Source of the DNA: Anoplolepis gracilipes | Lineage: Eukaryota; Arthropoda; Insecta; Hymenoptera; Formicidae | NCBI RefSeq assembly: GCF_047496725.1 | Contig: NC_132983.1 | Location: forward strand, 8,351,001-8,415,000 | DNA: 64,000 bases | Reading direction: 5' to 3' | Shown here: in pieces, positions 1 to 13,687 of the stretch | How the letters are laid out: the number at the start of each line of letters is the position of its first letter | Numbering within the stretch: position 1 is the first letter of the stretch | Made by a program: the position numbers and the translations under genes | The notes under the pieces: model-generated | The model's database searches: none | Told to the model about the DNA's origin: nothing | The model's input: only the letters and a program-made list of their open reading frames with translations

Positions 1-1
1 G

Positions 2-199
2 CGTGACGATCTTTGGGGTGACACTCCCGAGAACCGGAGGTGCGAGGAGGTGACTCCTCAGTTTAACGAAGATCGTCTTTGTTTGCGGAAACTCTTTGGT
101 GAGCTTCCGTATGAGGTGTGGGAGACAGAGGAACCGTGGCTCCCCGAAACTCTGCAGGAGGACTCCAGGTCGTCAGATGAGAGAGACTCCGAATAGATT
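2..199 (+). CDS. C-terminal part of an acidic accessory protein of element C (partial)
   Basis: An open frame enters from the left edge and stops at 197-199. The product is rich in Glu, Asp and Ser and ends in an acidic tail (SSDERDSE). The stop is followed closely by a GT-rich donor-like site, a T-rich tract and cag near 275, the same arrangement as after the ORF region at 8743-9042 in element A. No family is recognised. It may be the equivalent of the A-side gene at that place. Function unknown. Confidence 0.35.
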
Positions 200-437
200 G
201 TGAGTATTTATAATATTTATCATTTTAGAAAATATTTTTAAAGTACTAATATAAATGTTTTTTTTCCTGTTACAGACGCAGCTATGACGAGTTTCCATGG
301 CGCATAGCCCCTACAGATTTTTAATTTTTTAAATTTTCTACTATAATTTTAATTCTTTTTTATATTTTTATATTTAAACATATAACTATTTTAATTTTTT
401 AAATTTTCTATTACAATTTCTATTCTTTTTTAATTTT

Positions 438-468
<31 letters not shown>

Positions 469-921
469 TTTATATGTATACACATACACACTTTTTAAAT
501 AAAATTTATGTTAAACTTATATATATTTATTACTTATCCACCTTCATCATCTATCCCATCCTTCTTCCTCTGTATTAGATATAATTACATAATAAGATAG
601 CATTTAATACTATAAAAAAAAAAACTTAACATGTAAAAATTATCTTTTTTCTCGCGTACGCCTTAGCCTCCGTCTTATCGCGCCTCCGCTATCTTCCTTC
701 CTCTCTATTCTTTCTCTCGCACCCCACAACACGCTCTCCTTCTCGCTATCCTTCTTCCTCTCTATTCTTTTCTCTCGCACCCATATCTCCTTTTCCTACC
801 ATCATGCTCTCCTTTTCTTACCATCATGCCCTCCTTTTTCTATCATCATGCACTCCCTTGTCATACACATACAACGCTTTCCTTCTCACACCACGTCATA
901 CTCTCCTTGTCCTACGCTATA

Positions 922-1036
922 TAGAACGCCTATAGCACCGTCTCCCTCTAACGCGTTGCGAACGCCTATAGCACCTTCTCCCTCTAACGCGTTGCGAACG
1001 CCTATAGCACCTTCTCCCTCTACCACATTGCGAACG
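922..1036. repeat. 36-bp minisatellite, about 3 units (element C subterminal)
   Basis: Tandem units of the type gaacgcctatagcaccttct followed by ccctctaacgcgttgc. The same unit is amplified in both termini of element B. Confidence 0.85.
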
Positions 1037-1673
1037 TAATTATTTATTGCAAATATACATTATGGATAAACAGAGTGGGGTGATTATTTTATCTATAACA
1101 GTTGACATTCCTCTCTCACCATCAGACCTTCGCAGTCAGTCGGAGAGGACACTCCCTTCACGTGCGGAACCATATGTATGCCTCCCCCCTTCCCCTCCCC
1201 CTCAATCAGGGGGGTGTTTGGTACCACTCTTCCCCCTCAATCTGGGGGGACATTTGGTACCTCCCCCTTTCCCCTCAGTCTAGGGGGACATTTGGTCCCC
1301 CCCCGGTCAGTACGGGGGGCGAGGTACCTTGCCTCGTCTCCCCCCGCTTACCTCACCCCCCTCAGATCCCTGGATTAGAACTCTCTTATCCTATCTACTA
1401 TGTCGAGTTTTGGTAAAATATATCAGAGTTCCAATCTTAGCTCAATGAAATAAAGGAAGCAATAAAAACTTCATAACCTTTAATTTGGAAATGTTAAAAA
1501 ATTTTATTCATTTTGCACGTAAATTATTGTGTGTGGTGTAACGATTTTTTCAGATGGAACGTAACTTTTTTTCTTTTAAAGACCATCATTTTCGTATCAT
1601 GATAAACCTGTGTACGCTACAGTCGTGTAATGACCTATTGTCGTGAAAGATTTGTTTTTGTTTCCTTTATAAT

Positions 1674-2421
1674 CTATAATGCCGCATAACGTATAATATT
1701 TTTTGTCAGACTATCAAGAGTCACGTTTTCTTTGCATTCGGCATTGTAGTTTAGAATTATCTCAGTATCAATAAGTATGTGAGGATCATATTCGTGAGTT
1801 CTTTCCAGAAGGCAATTAAATTTTTTACATGACGTTTGACTAGTGTTTAAATTTTTTGTATCATTAATTGCTTCTTGGATGTAATTAAATCCTTTTTTTA
1901 ATATAATTCCTACATTAATGCATAAAGTGAGTAAATTTCTGAGTTGCATAGAACTGTTTGAACATTTTATGTATTTAGTTACACTTGATAATCTACTAAT
2001 AAAATTTGTATGAGGTGATTAACATTACAGTTAGCATCGAGAAATTGTACATATCTAGTACCTGATGTTTTATTAAATTTATTTCTTGTAAAATTTCTGC
2101 GCGAATTTTATAGTCTTTTGTTATAATTTTTCCACGCAAAATATTTTGCGCCAATTTTAATATTGGCTGCTGCAAGTCTTGCACATAGTTTTTATAAACT
2201 TTTTCTTTGGCAATTGCATGTGCTAATATTTGTACGAAAGAATCAATAGCACATATATTTTTTATGCATATATACTTATTTTTCAGTTTAATACTGTCAC
2301 ACACATTGCCATTTTTTAATATTGGTATATTTATAAATTTATGTGATTGTACAAAGTGCTGAACGCGACGTAATGAATAAAAAGGTACAGTTATCTGGTT
2401 ATAAGACTTTATTAGGCGCAA
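1674..2421 (-). pseudogene. Truncated C-terminal half of a DDE-transposon protein (inverted copy)
   Basis: Two minus-strand frames (1996-2421 and 1674-1949) correspond to the 3' part of the plus-strand copy at about 6945-7366. The shared block contains KNKYICIKN and AIDSFVQILAHA, then DLQQPILKLAQNIL. The Cys-Ala-Ile-Asp-Ser-Phe cluster resembles the nucleophile segment of a papain-fold (USP-type) peptidase, which is only an inference. This copy continues past the point where element A interrupts the other one. It therefore shows what the unoccupied site looked like: after ...acagttcta it reads on into tgcaactcag. The reading frame is shifted between the two parts. Confidence 0.5.
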
Positions 2422-2649
2422 TGTTACAAGTCGAAGGTGTTTTCTCTAAGACTGAGAACTGCTGAATAATTGTAAAACTAACTATAAAATACAAGAAAGG
2501 CCTTTTATGGGGGTTGAACAAAATTTTGGAACCCGTAGAAATAACGACCAATGATCGAATATGTTTTAATCTCGAGAGTGATGATTGGAGCGTGTTTCGG
2601 AAGTAATAAAAAAAGGAAAAAAATAAAGAGTAAATATATATATATATTA

Positions 2650-2689
2650 TTCCGACCCATGAATCTTCCTATCGATTCATGGGTCGGAA
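2650..2689. other. Perfect 16-bp stem-loop
   Basis: ttccgacccatgaatc and its exact reverse complement are separated by an 8-base loop. It lies just before a 25-bp tandem repeat. No coding role is seen. Confidence 0.7.
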
Positions 2690-2719
2690 AATTTGAGGAA
2701 ATGAAAAAGATAAAGTTTA

Positions 2720-2794
2720 TTGGTTTTAGTTTAGGCGTTATTTGTTGATTTTAGTTTAGGCGTTATTTGTTGGTTTTAGTTTAGACGTTATTTG
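2720..2794. repeat. 25-bp tandem repeat, 3 units
   Basis: Three copies of ttggttttagtttaggcgtt+atttg with two substitutions. From 2795 to about 4137 I see AT-rich DNA with no supportable gene. Confidence 0.8.
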
Positions 2795-4137
2795 TAGTAA
2801 GTTATATAGTTTAGGAACGGAAATCATAAATGCTTAGGAATGCGAGTTGCGGCACGTAACAGCGTCAGACGAGTCGTGAGCCGCCTAATCGTTCTGGTAT
2901 CACTGCCATCAATGCGTATTGCTACGTATCGGTTGTTTACGTCTTCGTTCTTTGTCAATTATTAATTGATATTCAAGAGAAAAAGGAGAAGAAAAGTTTG
3001 AAATTAATCATTTGGTAAAATTATTATTAATATTTAATTATTTAAGTCAAAGTCTTTATTTAAGTTATATCGGACATTCATTTAATGTATTCTTAAAATT
3101 TTTTCCAATAGTAGCTTGTTAAAGTTTTTTAAAGGCGGATATATATTGCACGAACAAACAGTGAATAAGAATGTTTGCTGTTAAAATATAAAGAGTGTAT
3201 ACATGTAATGATGGTGAATAGAATGTTCGACTCGCGTTCGAACCGATTCGCTTTTGAGATGATATATTAAAAAATTCAAATGTTGAGTATGAGTGGATAA
3301 GAATACAGTCCAATATGAATGTCGGATATAATGTGAAAGAAAGGAACAAATGACAAATGCGAAGATTCGTATTCGCTGTTCGTTTGTTTGTTCGCTCAGT
3401 GTATATTCTTAGTAAAAACTGTTTTGCTTTTTTTTAGATATTTATAAATAATATGCATAAATCCGTAAATATCTATAAATGTATTTTTAGAATAAAAAAA
3501 TATATAGTATATAACATTTTAAACTAACAAATTAACTTTTAATTTTAACGAATTAAAAAATATTTTGTTGAGAATCTTATTACAAAATGGTCTTCTGTTA
3601 AATTAAAGAAGAAGAAAACTAATAATTTATAATCTAAAAGCAACTTAAGTACTGTTTAATAAATTAATAAATTAAAAAAAAATTTTTTAATACAAAAATT
3701 GTGAAAAATTTGTTTTGAATTAGAATAGAACCTTTTTTGAATTGGAATAGAAAAGAACTTTTGTTTAAATTTTGCACATACATACATACAGAGACAAGTT
3801 CAAATAAGTTAAAGAAAAAATTATAAGATTATTGTCCGGTTTTACTTGAAATATTACGTAATTATAACTGTAAATAATAAATAATATTAATATTAATTAA
3901 CAATTGTAAATAATTAATATTAATAATTTATGAAGTTTTAAAATAAAATGTTGGGAGGAAGATAATGCAAATACAGAGTGTAAAAGTACAATTAATGTGT
4001 TTTTTATTTTTAAAGAAAAACCTGAGTTTTTATTTGCGCTTTTATACCCTGCGGTTTGCTCATATTGCCTTTCTCTCGACGTTATTAATAATTAATGTTA
4101 TCGGCTTATTTTATTTCAATACACTTATTAGATATTT

Positions 4138-7366
<3,229 letters not shown>

Positions 7367-8200
7367 AGTAGTGTTATAGTGGGGATTCTAAGCCATGGGG
7401 CGCTGAGGGGGATGCGGGGACGGGGGTATCTGAGAGGCGCGAGGGGTCTGTTAGGGAAAGGGGGGTAGGGGGGGAAGGGTCCTACACACGTTCGAAAGTA
7501 GATGTTTATCTTTGCAGTTGATTTTATAGCCGGGGTATTTTAGAAGTCATAAAACTGTTTTTTTTTTTCTAGTTTTATGATCATTTTATGACCATTAGAA
7601 TATTATGGAAAAAGAGATTTTAAGCGCCGACGTTCGGCAGCTTTGTACCCTTGTGGAAAATCTCCCATAAAACTGGAGCAAAATATCTTCCGAAATTTTT
7701 AGGGAAAGAACTGCAACTGCAAGGTGTTTATCTTTGTGGTTGATTTATAGCCGGGGGATATTTTAGAAACCATAAAAAGTGTTTTTTTCTTTTTTTTCTA
7801 ATTTTTATGATCATTTTATGACCATTAGAATATTATGGAAAAAGAGATTTTAAGCGCCGACGTTCGGCAGCTTTGTACCCTTGCGGAAAATCTCCCATAA
7901 AACTGGAGCAAAATATCTTCCATAATTTTTAGGGAAAGAACTGCAACTGCAAGGTGTTTATCTTTGTAGTTTATTTATAGCCGGGGGACATTTTAGAAAC
8001 CATAAAAGTGTTTTTTTCTTTTTTTTTCTAATTTTTTATGATCATTTTATGACCATTAGAATATTATGGAAAAAGAGATTTTAAGCGCCGACGTTCGGCA
8101 GCTTTGTACCCTCGCGGAAAATCTCCCATAAAACTGGAGCGAAACATCTTCCATAATTTTTAAGGAAAGAATGCAACGCACCAGCGCCAACATTCGGCTG
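7367..8200. repeat. Left terminal inverted repeat region of element A, with ~225-bp tandem units
   Basis: The outer ~130 bases are rich in G runs. From about 7501 a unit of roughly 220-230 bases is repeated three times, beginning near 7501, 7722 and 7952. Each unit includes gcgccgacgttcggcagctt and a poly-T tract. The right end (about 23400-24102) carries the reverse complement with about two and a half units. Confidence 0.9.
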
Positions 8201-8274
8201 CTCGAATTTGAGAATCTGTCTCCGCGTTAAAACGTATTCAACAGTCGTCGAGTGTCTTTCGATTTAGTGCTAAA

Positions 8275-8703
8275 ATGAATATAGAAGATGTGATTGTCAT
8301 CGAAGACAATGAAGACAATGAAGATGTGGTTATCATCGACGACAGCGATGAAGAAGTGAAAATAGTGAATGACTCTGATTATGAGAGTGATCCGAAAGAC
8401 TATTTGAATGAACAAGTAGTGCCGTTAGTGCGTGAAGATTTACGAATTATAACTGAACGGCAGGAAATGTGTAACATCATATTTTATTACGAAGTAAAAA
8501 AGTATGACAACGAGGAAAATAGTGAAAAATTTTGTTCGGGATGTTTCATTGAAGTTCAAGATTCATATACACAAGGTAAAATTGTGTATAAACATGAAAC
8601 TGGACAATATATTTATCACGGTTGGAACTCGTGTAATAATTGTGGACACTCACTGTGCCAAGTAATAGCATGTAGTGTGTGTCGTTTTTGTGCGCAGCAA
8701 TAA
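8275..8703 (+). CDS. Acidic N-terminus/Cys-rich (zinc-binding?) accessory protein
   Basis: 142 residues. The first ~50 are strongly acidic (runs of EDNED, DDSDEE). The second half carries paired cysteines: CSGC near residue 82, then CNNC and CSVCRFC near the C-terminus, the pattern of a small zinc-binding domain. It is the first gene inside the left terminal repeat and reads inward. A frameshifted homologue sits just inside the other terminus (22846-23216) and shares the C-x-I-x-FYY segment and cysteine spacing, so the element carries one at each end. Element B has no copy that I can see. I do not recognise the family; a regulatory or DNA-binding role is only a guess. Confidence 0.6.
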   Translation: MNIEDVIVIEDNEDNEDVVIIDDSDEEVKIVNDSDYESDPKDYLNEQVVPLVREDLRIITERQEMCNIIFYYEVKKYDNEENSEKFCSGCFIEVQDSYTQGKIVYKHETGQYIYHGWNSCNNCGHSLCQVIACSVCRFCAQQ

Positions 8704-8742
8704 ACTTTTGTAGACATTTGCTAGGACTAAGTGCTGTGAAAA

Positions 8743-9042
8743 ATGGTGACCGAAAAACTATTAAATCCGGTGGTGGAGTTTCAACGAAATCGCGAACTTG
8801 ACATAAAAAATTCCTCAACAGTGATCTTTAAACTACAAAGTTATATATGGACGAATGAAAACAACAGACTAAGGGGAAAGCCTTGCGAGAATTGCTGTTT
8901 ACCAATCGGCAAGCATGTCCTGAGCAGTTACAAGAAATCCATCGGGAAATCCGTCAACATATCGATAACATGTTGTATCTACAACATGTCATCGACAATG
9001 ATCCAGATTCTGATACTGATTCTGATCAGTAATTGTAAGTAA
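8743..9042 (+). CDS. Uncertain accessory ORF followed by an intron-like segment
   Basis: A frame opens at 8743. A second frame, from about 8865 to 9031, looks more protein-like and ends in an acidic tail (DNDPDSDTDSDQ). Its end is followed by gtaagt-like sequence, a poly-T tract and cag near 9110. The same succession (acidic C-terminus, stop, donor, T tract, cag) occurs at 2-290 in element C. The gene is probably frameshifted or spliced in a way I cannot resolve. Function unknown. Confidence 0.3.
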   Translation: MVTEKLLNPVVEFQRNRELDIKNSSTVIFKLQSYIWTNENNRLRGKPCENCCLPIGKHVLSSYKKSIGKSVNISITCCIYNMSSTMIQILILILISNCK

Positions 9043-9540
9043 TTCTTGATGTGTAAGATTCTTTTTCAAATTATGAAAATATTAATAAATTTTTTTTTTT
9101 CTGTTATGCAGGAGCCCTGCCTGGACGCCACTACCACCGCCCGGTCATCCCCTCCAGTGCCTCGCAGCAGCAGTCGTCGTCGTGCCGTACCCCTCGACCA
9201 TCGGCATGCAATCTTTTATATATTTTTTTTATATCTTTTTCTTTTTATTTTTAAATTCACACACACACACACACACACAGATTTTGTAAATAAACACACT
9301 TTTTTAAATAAAAAAGAAATTATGTTAAACACATATAATTGCTTGCTTGCTTGCGCTTCCTTCATCTATCCCAGCCTTCTTCCTTCATATACTAGATATA
9401 ATTAGATATAATAACTTAATATTTAATATAAAAAAAATATAAAAAGAAAATAAAGAAAAAAATAATAAAAAGAAAAAAATTATAAAAAGAAAAAAAGAAA
9501 AAAGAAAAAAAAATTTCTGTTTGCGTTCTCGCTTTCCTTG

Positions 9541-9690
9541 GCCTCGCGCTGTCTCTTTCTTTCCTAGCACTTACTCTCTCGTTCTACTTCACCTCGCGCT
9601 ATCTCTTTCTTTCCTAGCACTTACTCTCTCGCTCTCCTTCGCCTCGCGCTATCTCTTTCTTTCCTAGCGTTTACTCTCTCGCGGTCCCAG
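9541..9690. repeat. 50-bp tandem repeat, 3 units
   Basis: Three near-identical units beginning cctcgcgctatctctttctt. From 9200 to 9846 the sequence is otherwise (AC)n, A/T-rich low-complexity DNA without genes. Confidence 0.85.
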
Positions 9691-9846
9691 CATGACGTCA
9701 TTCCCCGCAACGAGCTACATATGAGAACTGGGACTGTTTACAGGTGGGAGGAAGCACGGATGGGAAATGCGTGCGAGTAAATTATATCATGATTTAAATT
9801 TAAAAAAACTTTATTTTTCTCTTTTATATATATATATTTTTTTTTA

Positions 9847-10598
9847 TTACATATTGTGACTAAAAACTAAAGCTACCAGTTCGCAATCGACGAGTTGATG
9901 TTTATTGAAGGCGTCGCTGGCGCATATTACATTTGACACTTTTTTATTATCCGTTATAGTGGACGCGATATTGAAGAATTGTGTAAACTTAGTATCGACT
10001 GTCTCGGTGATTCTAACCAATCGATCAAAGGTTACATCGATGCATTGATCGAGATTAAACATACGGTGTAACGTCGGTTCAATCATCATCATGCGTACGT
10101 TTAAAGATTCGAGACTTATAAGTTTAGTATCGTTAATCGTATGAACTCGCACTGTTAGCGGTCCAACGCTTATAAAATTATAGGTATCTTTAGAGTCCTT
10201 TCGCAGTAAATCGTGAATATTGCGACGTTGCTCGTAGAGTCCCTTCCACGTTTCGAGAGATAATACCAGTTCCTTTCCTTGATGATCTCCTATGACAATT
10301 TTCATGTAACTCGGTGTACCCACGTTGATACCAATTTCAAGGAATTTGAATTCCGTGGTTGTCAATGCGTATCGTCTACTTAGTATACGAATCGCACGAC
10401 GCTTCAACGAAATGCTGTAGAAAAATAAAATAAAAAAAAAAAAATTAGTTTAAAAACAATTTGTGAAAAAATAGAAAGAAGTTAAACAAAAACTTACTTG
10501 TCACATTTGTTCTCAAACAATGGAGTTTCATAACGATTCGGTACGTAATTATTCACGCTTCTGCTGGGGCCGCCACTGCTTCTTTCGACGTAGTACAT
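9847..10598 (-). CDS. Two-exon conserved Polinton protein of unknown function
   Basis: Exon 1 is 10498-10598 and exon 2 is 9847-10414, split by an 83-bp GT..AG intron; joined they give 222 residues without a stop. The intron is supported by element B, where the homologous gene (31226-31969) is split at the same place and phase. The shared core has RRAIRIL, then RRY, then YLEIGI/FLEIGI-type residues, and a C-terminal LVDCELVA segment. No family is recognised. In A it lies next to the capsid arm; in B it lies next to the polymerase. Its position relative to the core is thus swapped. Confidence 0.7.
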
Positions 10599-10882
10599 AT
10601 TTCCAGATTTCAAAAGTGGACCACTTTCACGAACGGTTAACGCAACACTGACCGTATGAAGAATCAAATATACGTGACATCCCGTTTTTCAAAGTAGTGG
10701 GAGATTAGTGGTAAATGTGGTGGGAAATTCTAGAATACTTTAGTGCTCTGAAATTTTTAGAAGGGAGAGAGAGAGAGACGATACTCGAATAAAAAGAATT
10801 CTTAAATGACTCGTGAGGGAGGGAGGGAGGGAGGGAATGAGGAGGGGGAATAAGAAATAAAACATATTAGTGTTTAAATATT

Positions 10883-11413
10883 TTATTTTTCCAAATCTTG
10901 CAATTCTTTCTGGCGTTGCGACCACCAGTTAAATATTTTGAATACATTTTGTAATGCGCAATTCTTAACATGTTTTTCACATCGTATAGTATTTTTAACA
11001 TCTAGATTATTTAGAGATTCGATATCGTCGTAATCAGCATCCAAGGTCTCAATGATTAAATTTTCTCTCGCATCGTCGCCGAGCATATTAGCAAGCCATT
11101 CTCGTTTCTGGCATCCTTTAACGTATACGATACACTGCATTTTATCATCTTCTTCTTCAACTACAGCTGTTGTAATCAATCGTTTCGCCATGCTGTACGC
11201 AACGATTCCATCCTCCCATTGTAGTCCATGATGATTCGCCATCAACCATGAAGCTTGACACTTTTCGGATTTTGTAAGGAGATGCCATGGTATAGGACTC
11301 CGAAAAATGTAGTATGCGAGAACAGTTCCTCTTCTCAGCACCGCCACCTCCTTTGCGATGAATTTATTCGAAACGACAAATCCTTGCAGATCGACAAACG
11401 TTGGTACAGACAT
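10883..11413 (-). CDS. 'VDLQGF' protein of the Polinton capsid arm
   Basis: 176 residues starting MSVPTFVDLQGF. The homologue in B (44383-44904) shares the N-terminal FVDLQGF, the QA/VAWL...HH..LQWEDG block and the C-terminal CALQNVFKIFNWWS. The last gene of the capsid arm in both elements. The VDLQGF strand recalls the first strand of RNase H-fold nucleases, but the other catalytic residues cannot be assigned by eye, so function is left open. The frame is intact. A cluster of acidic residues follows residue 90. Confidence 0.7.
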   Translation of the reverse strand: MSVPTFVDLQGFVVSNKFIAKEVAVLRRGTVLAYYIFRSPIPWHLLTKSEKCQASWLMANHHGLQWEDGIVAYSMAKRLITTAVVEEEDDKMQCIVYVKGCQKREWLANMLGDDARENLIIETLDADYDDIESLNNLDVKNTIRCEKHVKNCALQNVFKIFNWWSQRQKELQDLEK

Positions 11414-11513
11414 GATGAGATCTCTTTTCGTCAGTTAAGAAGAATGACAACCATCTCGTAACACTCGGATTTATATCCAGCTTTCCCTCTCTCTAAATTA
11501 TTGTCGCAAACAC

Positions 11514-12713
11514 TTAGGTAATTTTGCGCACAACGTTGGTCAACGGGTTGTACTGGATTACGCGATCGTGTATGATGAGACAGTACGCAGTCGTATTATT
11601 AGCCACATTCTCCTTACACTCAAATTCCAATCGCACATCCACGGTTGCACTCTTGACCGATTCGTTTTGTCGAGAACAATCGATGATCACAAACGGACCG
11701 TACTGTAGAAACAGTGAGACAGTGAGACTCGGTTCGAGGTACTCGTATCTGTAATAGTTTTTGCAGAAACGCGCGTACGTGTCGTACAGAATCGACCATC
11801 TGTTTTTATCGAAATCCAGATTCATGTCATCGTACGGATAACATTCCGAGTTCAGATAGAGTTTCACGTTTGTTAATTTACAGTCGTCGAATTTACTCGC
11901 ATCTTCGGACATAACATTCTTCCGGCCTGTCTGCAGAGCAAAGATAACGTATCGTGGTTTCTCCAGCTGAGTCGCGGTCTTAATGGCCCACGAATGTTTG
12001 GTTGTACGCTGCAACAGCGGAAACTCGTACAGATCCCACGAGCGAAAACCCATGCTGAGGTAGCGTCCGCTTTCCAGAGCGCGCAGCATAGACAGCTTTT
12101 TAATTTCACTCAACAACACATGTGGCATTTGCCATTGTATCTTGAATATGTTGATCACAGGCTCCAGCGTCGAAGCTCCAAGCAGACAATTGTTGTCATT
12201 GCGCGATCGTATTAAGATCAATTCGTGACGAGCGTTAATTACTATGCGTCTGTAATCCTCGCAAAATCCCAATAACATGTAGAGCGGTACGCAAAAGTTA
12301 AAGTGTCCATCCACAATAGTTGGCTCACTCCAGCCAGCATTTCTCATAATCACGCTTCTATCGGATGATATTGTTACATAGTTTTTGAGCATACTTGTTA
12401 TTCCCACGTTTCTATTTCGATCAATCTCCACACCATCGAGTTCATATCGAATCTCGTCAAACATGAATGCAACGCAATTATTTTGCAGTACCACATTGAA
12501 TCCTCCAGCTGGCTTCTTTATCTTTAATTCTCCCTCGATGTATAAGAAACTCTCGTACGGCAATGTATACAGATCCTGTTGTTGTATGGGTATTCTTATC
12601 TCATCACTGTATCCGAACGTTGTGTTGGCGAATGGGTTATAGGAGTGAGTCTCAATCTTGACGATGCGATCGTCAAAGATTGGCTCATCCGCGATGTCGA
12701 GAATGTCAGTCAT
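11514..12713 (-). CDS. Probable major capsid protein (jelly-roll, hexon-like), element A
   Basis: 399 residues, intact. It starts MTDILDIADEPIFDDR and has a beta-rich composition, with the pairs EIRIPIQQQDLY and FDEIRYELDGVEIDRNRN followed by GHFNFCVPLYMLLGF. These features resemble proteins annotated in animals as transposon-derived F54H12.2-like, which are Polinton capsid proteins. It is shorter than the ~600 residues common for Polinton double-jelly-roll proteins, so assignment as major rather than accessory capsid protein rests on its size relative to the neighbour at 12903 and on position. The homologue in B is nearly identical along its length. It is preceded by a small basic ORF and the minor capsid gene, all in one direction. 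Confidence 0.7.
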   Translation of the reverse strand: MTDILDIADEPIFDDRIVKIETHSYNPFANTTFGYSDEIRIPIQQQDLYTLPYESFLYIEGELKIKKPAGGFNVVLQNNCVAFMFDEIRYELDGVEIDRNRNVGITSMLKNYVTISSDRSVIMRNAGWSEPTIVDGHFNFCVPLYMLLGFCEDYRRIVINARHELILIRSRNDNNCLLGASTLEPVINIFKIQWQMPHVLLSEIKKLSMLRALESGRYLSMGFRSWDLYEFPLLQRTTKHSWAIKTATQLEKPRYVIFALQTGRKNVMSEDASKFDDCKLTNVKLYLNSECYPYDDMNLDFDKNRWSILYDTYARFCKNYYRYEYLEPSLTVSLFLQYGPFVIIDCSRQNESVKSATVDVRLEFECKENVANNTTAYCLIIHDRVIQYNPLTNVVRKIT

Positions 12714-12716
12714 CGT

Positions 12717-12890
12717 TTAAATGTTTCGCACCACGAATCCCAAAGATTGTAAAAACGCAACGTTTGATGCGTTCAATTTCTTTTTCTTAGTGCCGGATGA
12801 TTGGATATTAGCAAATGTCGATGTTGTTGTCGCTGACGTCGTAAAGATTGTATTGTCTCTCACGTCTTTCGATCCGTTCAACACGAGCAT
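12717..12890 (-). CDS. Small basic protein between the capsid genes
   Basis: 57 residues, beginning MLVLNGSKDVRDN, with a Thr/Ser-rich middle, a KKKKLN patch and a C-terminus FLQSLGFVVRNI. The same ORF, with the same flanks, occurs in B at 42821-43006 (61 residues, longer Thr run). Conservation of frame and ends argues that it is coding. It could be a minor virion or DNA-condensing peptide; that is a guess from its charge. Confidence 0.65.
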   Translation of the reverse strand: MLVLNGSKDVRDNTIFTTSATTTSTFANIQSSGTKKKKLNASNVAFLQSLGFVVRNI

Positions 12891-12902
12891 CACACGCTAA
12901 TT

Positions 12903-13658
12903 TTACCGCCGCCGCCGTACATGCAATCTAATGGTGATCTCTTCTCCTCGAAAATCGAGTAATCGTCCTTCCTGGTCGACAACGCGTAACGTTAAATCCG
13001 TAATGCACCGCACGATGATCGGTAGGTAAATGATGTGCGCCGGTGTTTCCGATATCTTATATCCTGGTGGTACCCTCGGTGAAAATTCGTGTATCGTATG
13101 AACGAGTTTGCCGTTGTTGTACGCACCCGCGGTCACATTACATTCGACGCGGATAATGTTCACGTTGATAATGTTAATCGGCACGTCCGACTCGTACCAT
13201 TTTCGCGGCTGCAGTATACGGTTCGAGAATCCTAGCAGCAATCCAATATTGTTAGGCTTGCTAAAATTTAATCTGTAGGCGCATTTGATCTCGCTCCTCA
13301 TCGTATTGTAATTAGCGCGGAGCACTATAGGCCATTCTCCAGGCTCAAAGTTATCGCCGTCGTCAGTGTGTTTTTTATCACCATCACGAACTGTGTGTTG
13401 CGAACGTTTTCGTAAAATTGTATGTTTCAAAAATTCATTTATCGCTTGCAGCTCGTACGATCCCTCGGGAATCGTAATTTCCGCATCGTCTTTGCCAAAG
13501 TAAAATTTATTATTCGAGGAATTCACGTTCGATATCGTGTGATAACTTTCAAAATCCGCTAGACCAAGCTCGTATTCACCGTCGCTTAAATCTACGTTGG
13601 GAAAGTAGTTTGCCGCGAGAACGCTGCTCTTTCCAGTCAGCGTGAATGTCATAGACAT
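12903..13658 (-). CDS. Probable minor capsid (penton-like) protein, element A
   Basis: 251 residues from MSMTFTLTGKSS. The Met is chosen because it is shared with B. Features typical of Polinton minor capsid proteins are an N-terminal DGEYELGLADFESYHTI segment, NNKFYF, a central GSLLGFSN/GLLLGFSN motif and a C-terminal VVDQEGRLLDFRGEEITIR strand. A single jelly-roll is expected for the vertex protein. Intact. It lies between the protease and the major capsid gene in both elements. Confidence 0.72.
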   Translation of the reverse strand: MSMTFTLTGKSSVLAANYFPNVDLSDGEYELGLADFESYHTISNVNSSNNKFYFGKDDAEITIPEGSYELQAINEFLKHTILRKRSQHTVRDGDKKHTDDGDNFEPGEWPIVLRANYNTMRSEIKCAYRLNFSKPNNIGLLLGFSNRILQPRKWYESDVPINIINVNIIRVECNVTAGAYNNGKLVHTIHEFSPRVPPGYKISETPAHIIYLPIIVRCITDLTLRVVDQEGRLLDFRGEEITIRLHVRRRR

Positions 13659-13687
13659 GTTGATCAAACTGTTTAACGAATACTAAG

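Larger units (their letters stand above)
1..1399. mobile_element. Right end of a third Polinton (element C), left part outside window
   Basis: The last ~360 bases match the right terminus of element B (45720-46514): the same 36-bp minisatellite, the same segment after it, the same G/C-run-rich block, and the same terminal ctctcttat..ctatctact. By analogy the element ends at 1399. The segment 640-700 (ctcgcgtacg...) also matches B near 45460. By contrast the gene-like stretch at 2-199, the following intron-like sequence and the (AC)n tract near 440-468 resemble the left end of element A around 8750-9400. C therefore looks like a mixture of an A-type end gene and a B-type terminus. The target duplication cannot be tested because the other end is missing. 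Confidence 0.75.

Noticed and set aside
848..1416. Four overlapping Pro/Ser-rich frames at the left edge
   Set aside because: They fall in the minisatellite and G/C-run terminus of element C.
2650..2689. Rho-independent terminator-like hairpin
   Set aside because: The window is eukaryotic and no T run or gene end adjoins it.
7367..8200. CRISPR-like regular repeats in the end of element A
   Set aside because: Units are ~225 bp, contiguous without spacers, and mirrored at the other end: subterminal satellite.
11524..12642. Plus-strand frames antisense to the capsid gene
   Set aside because: They mirror the codon structure of the capsid gene and appear equally in B; no independent support.
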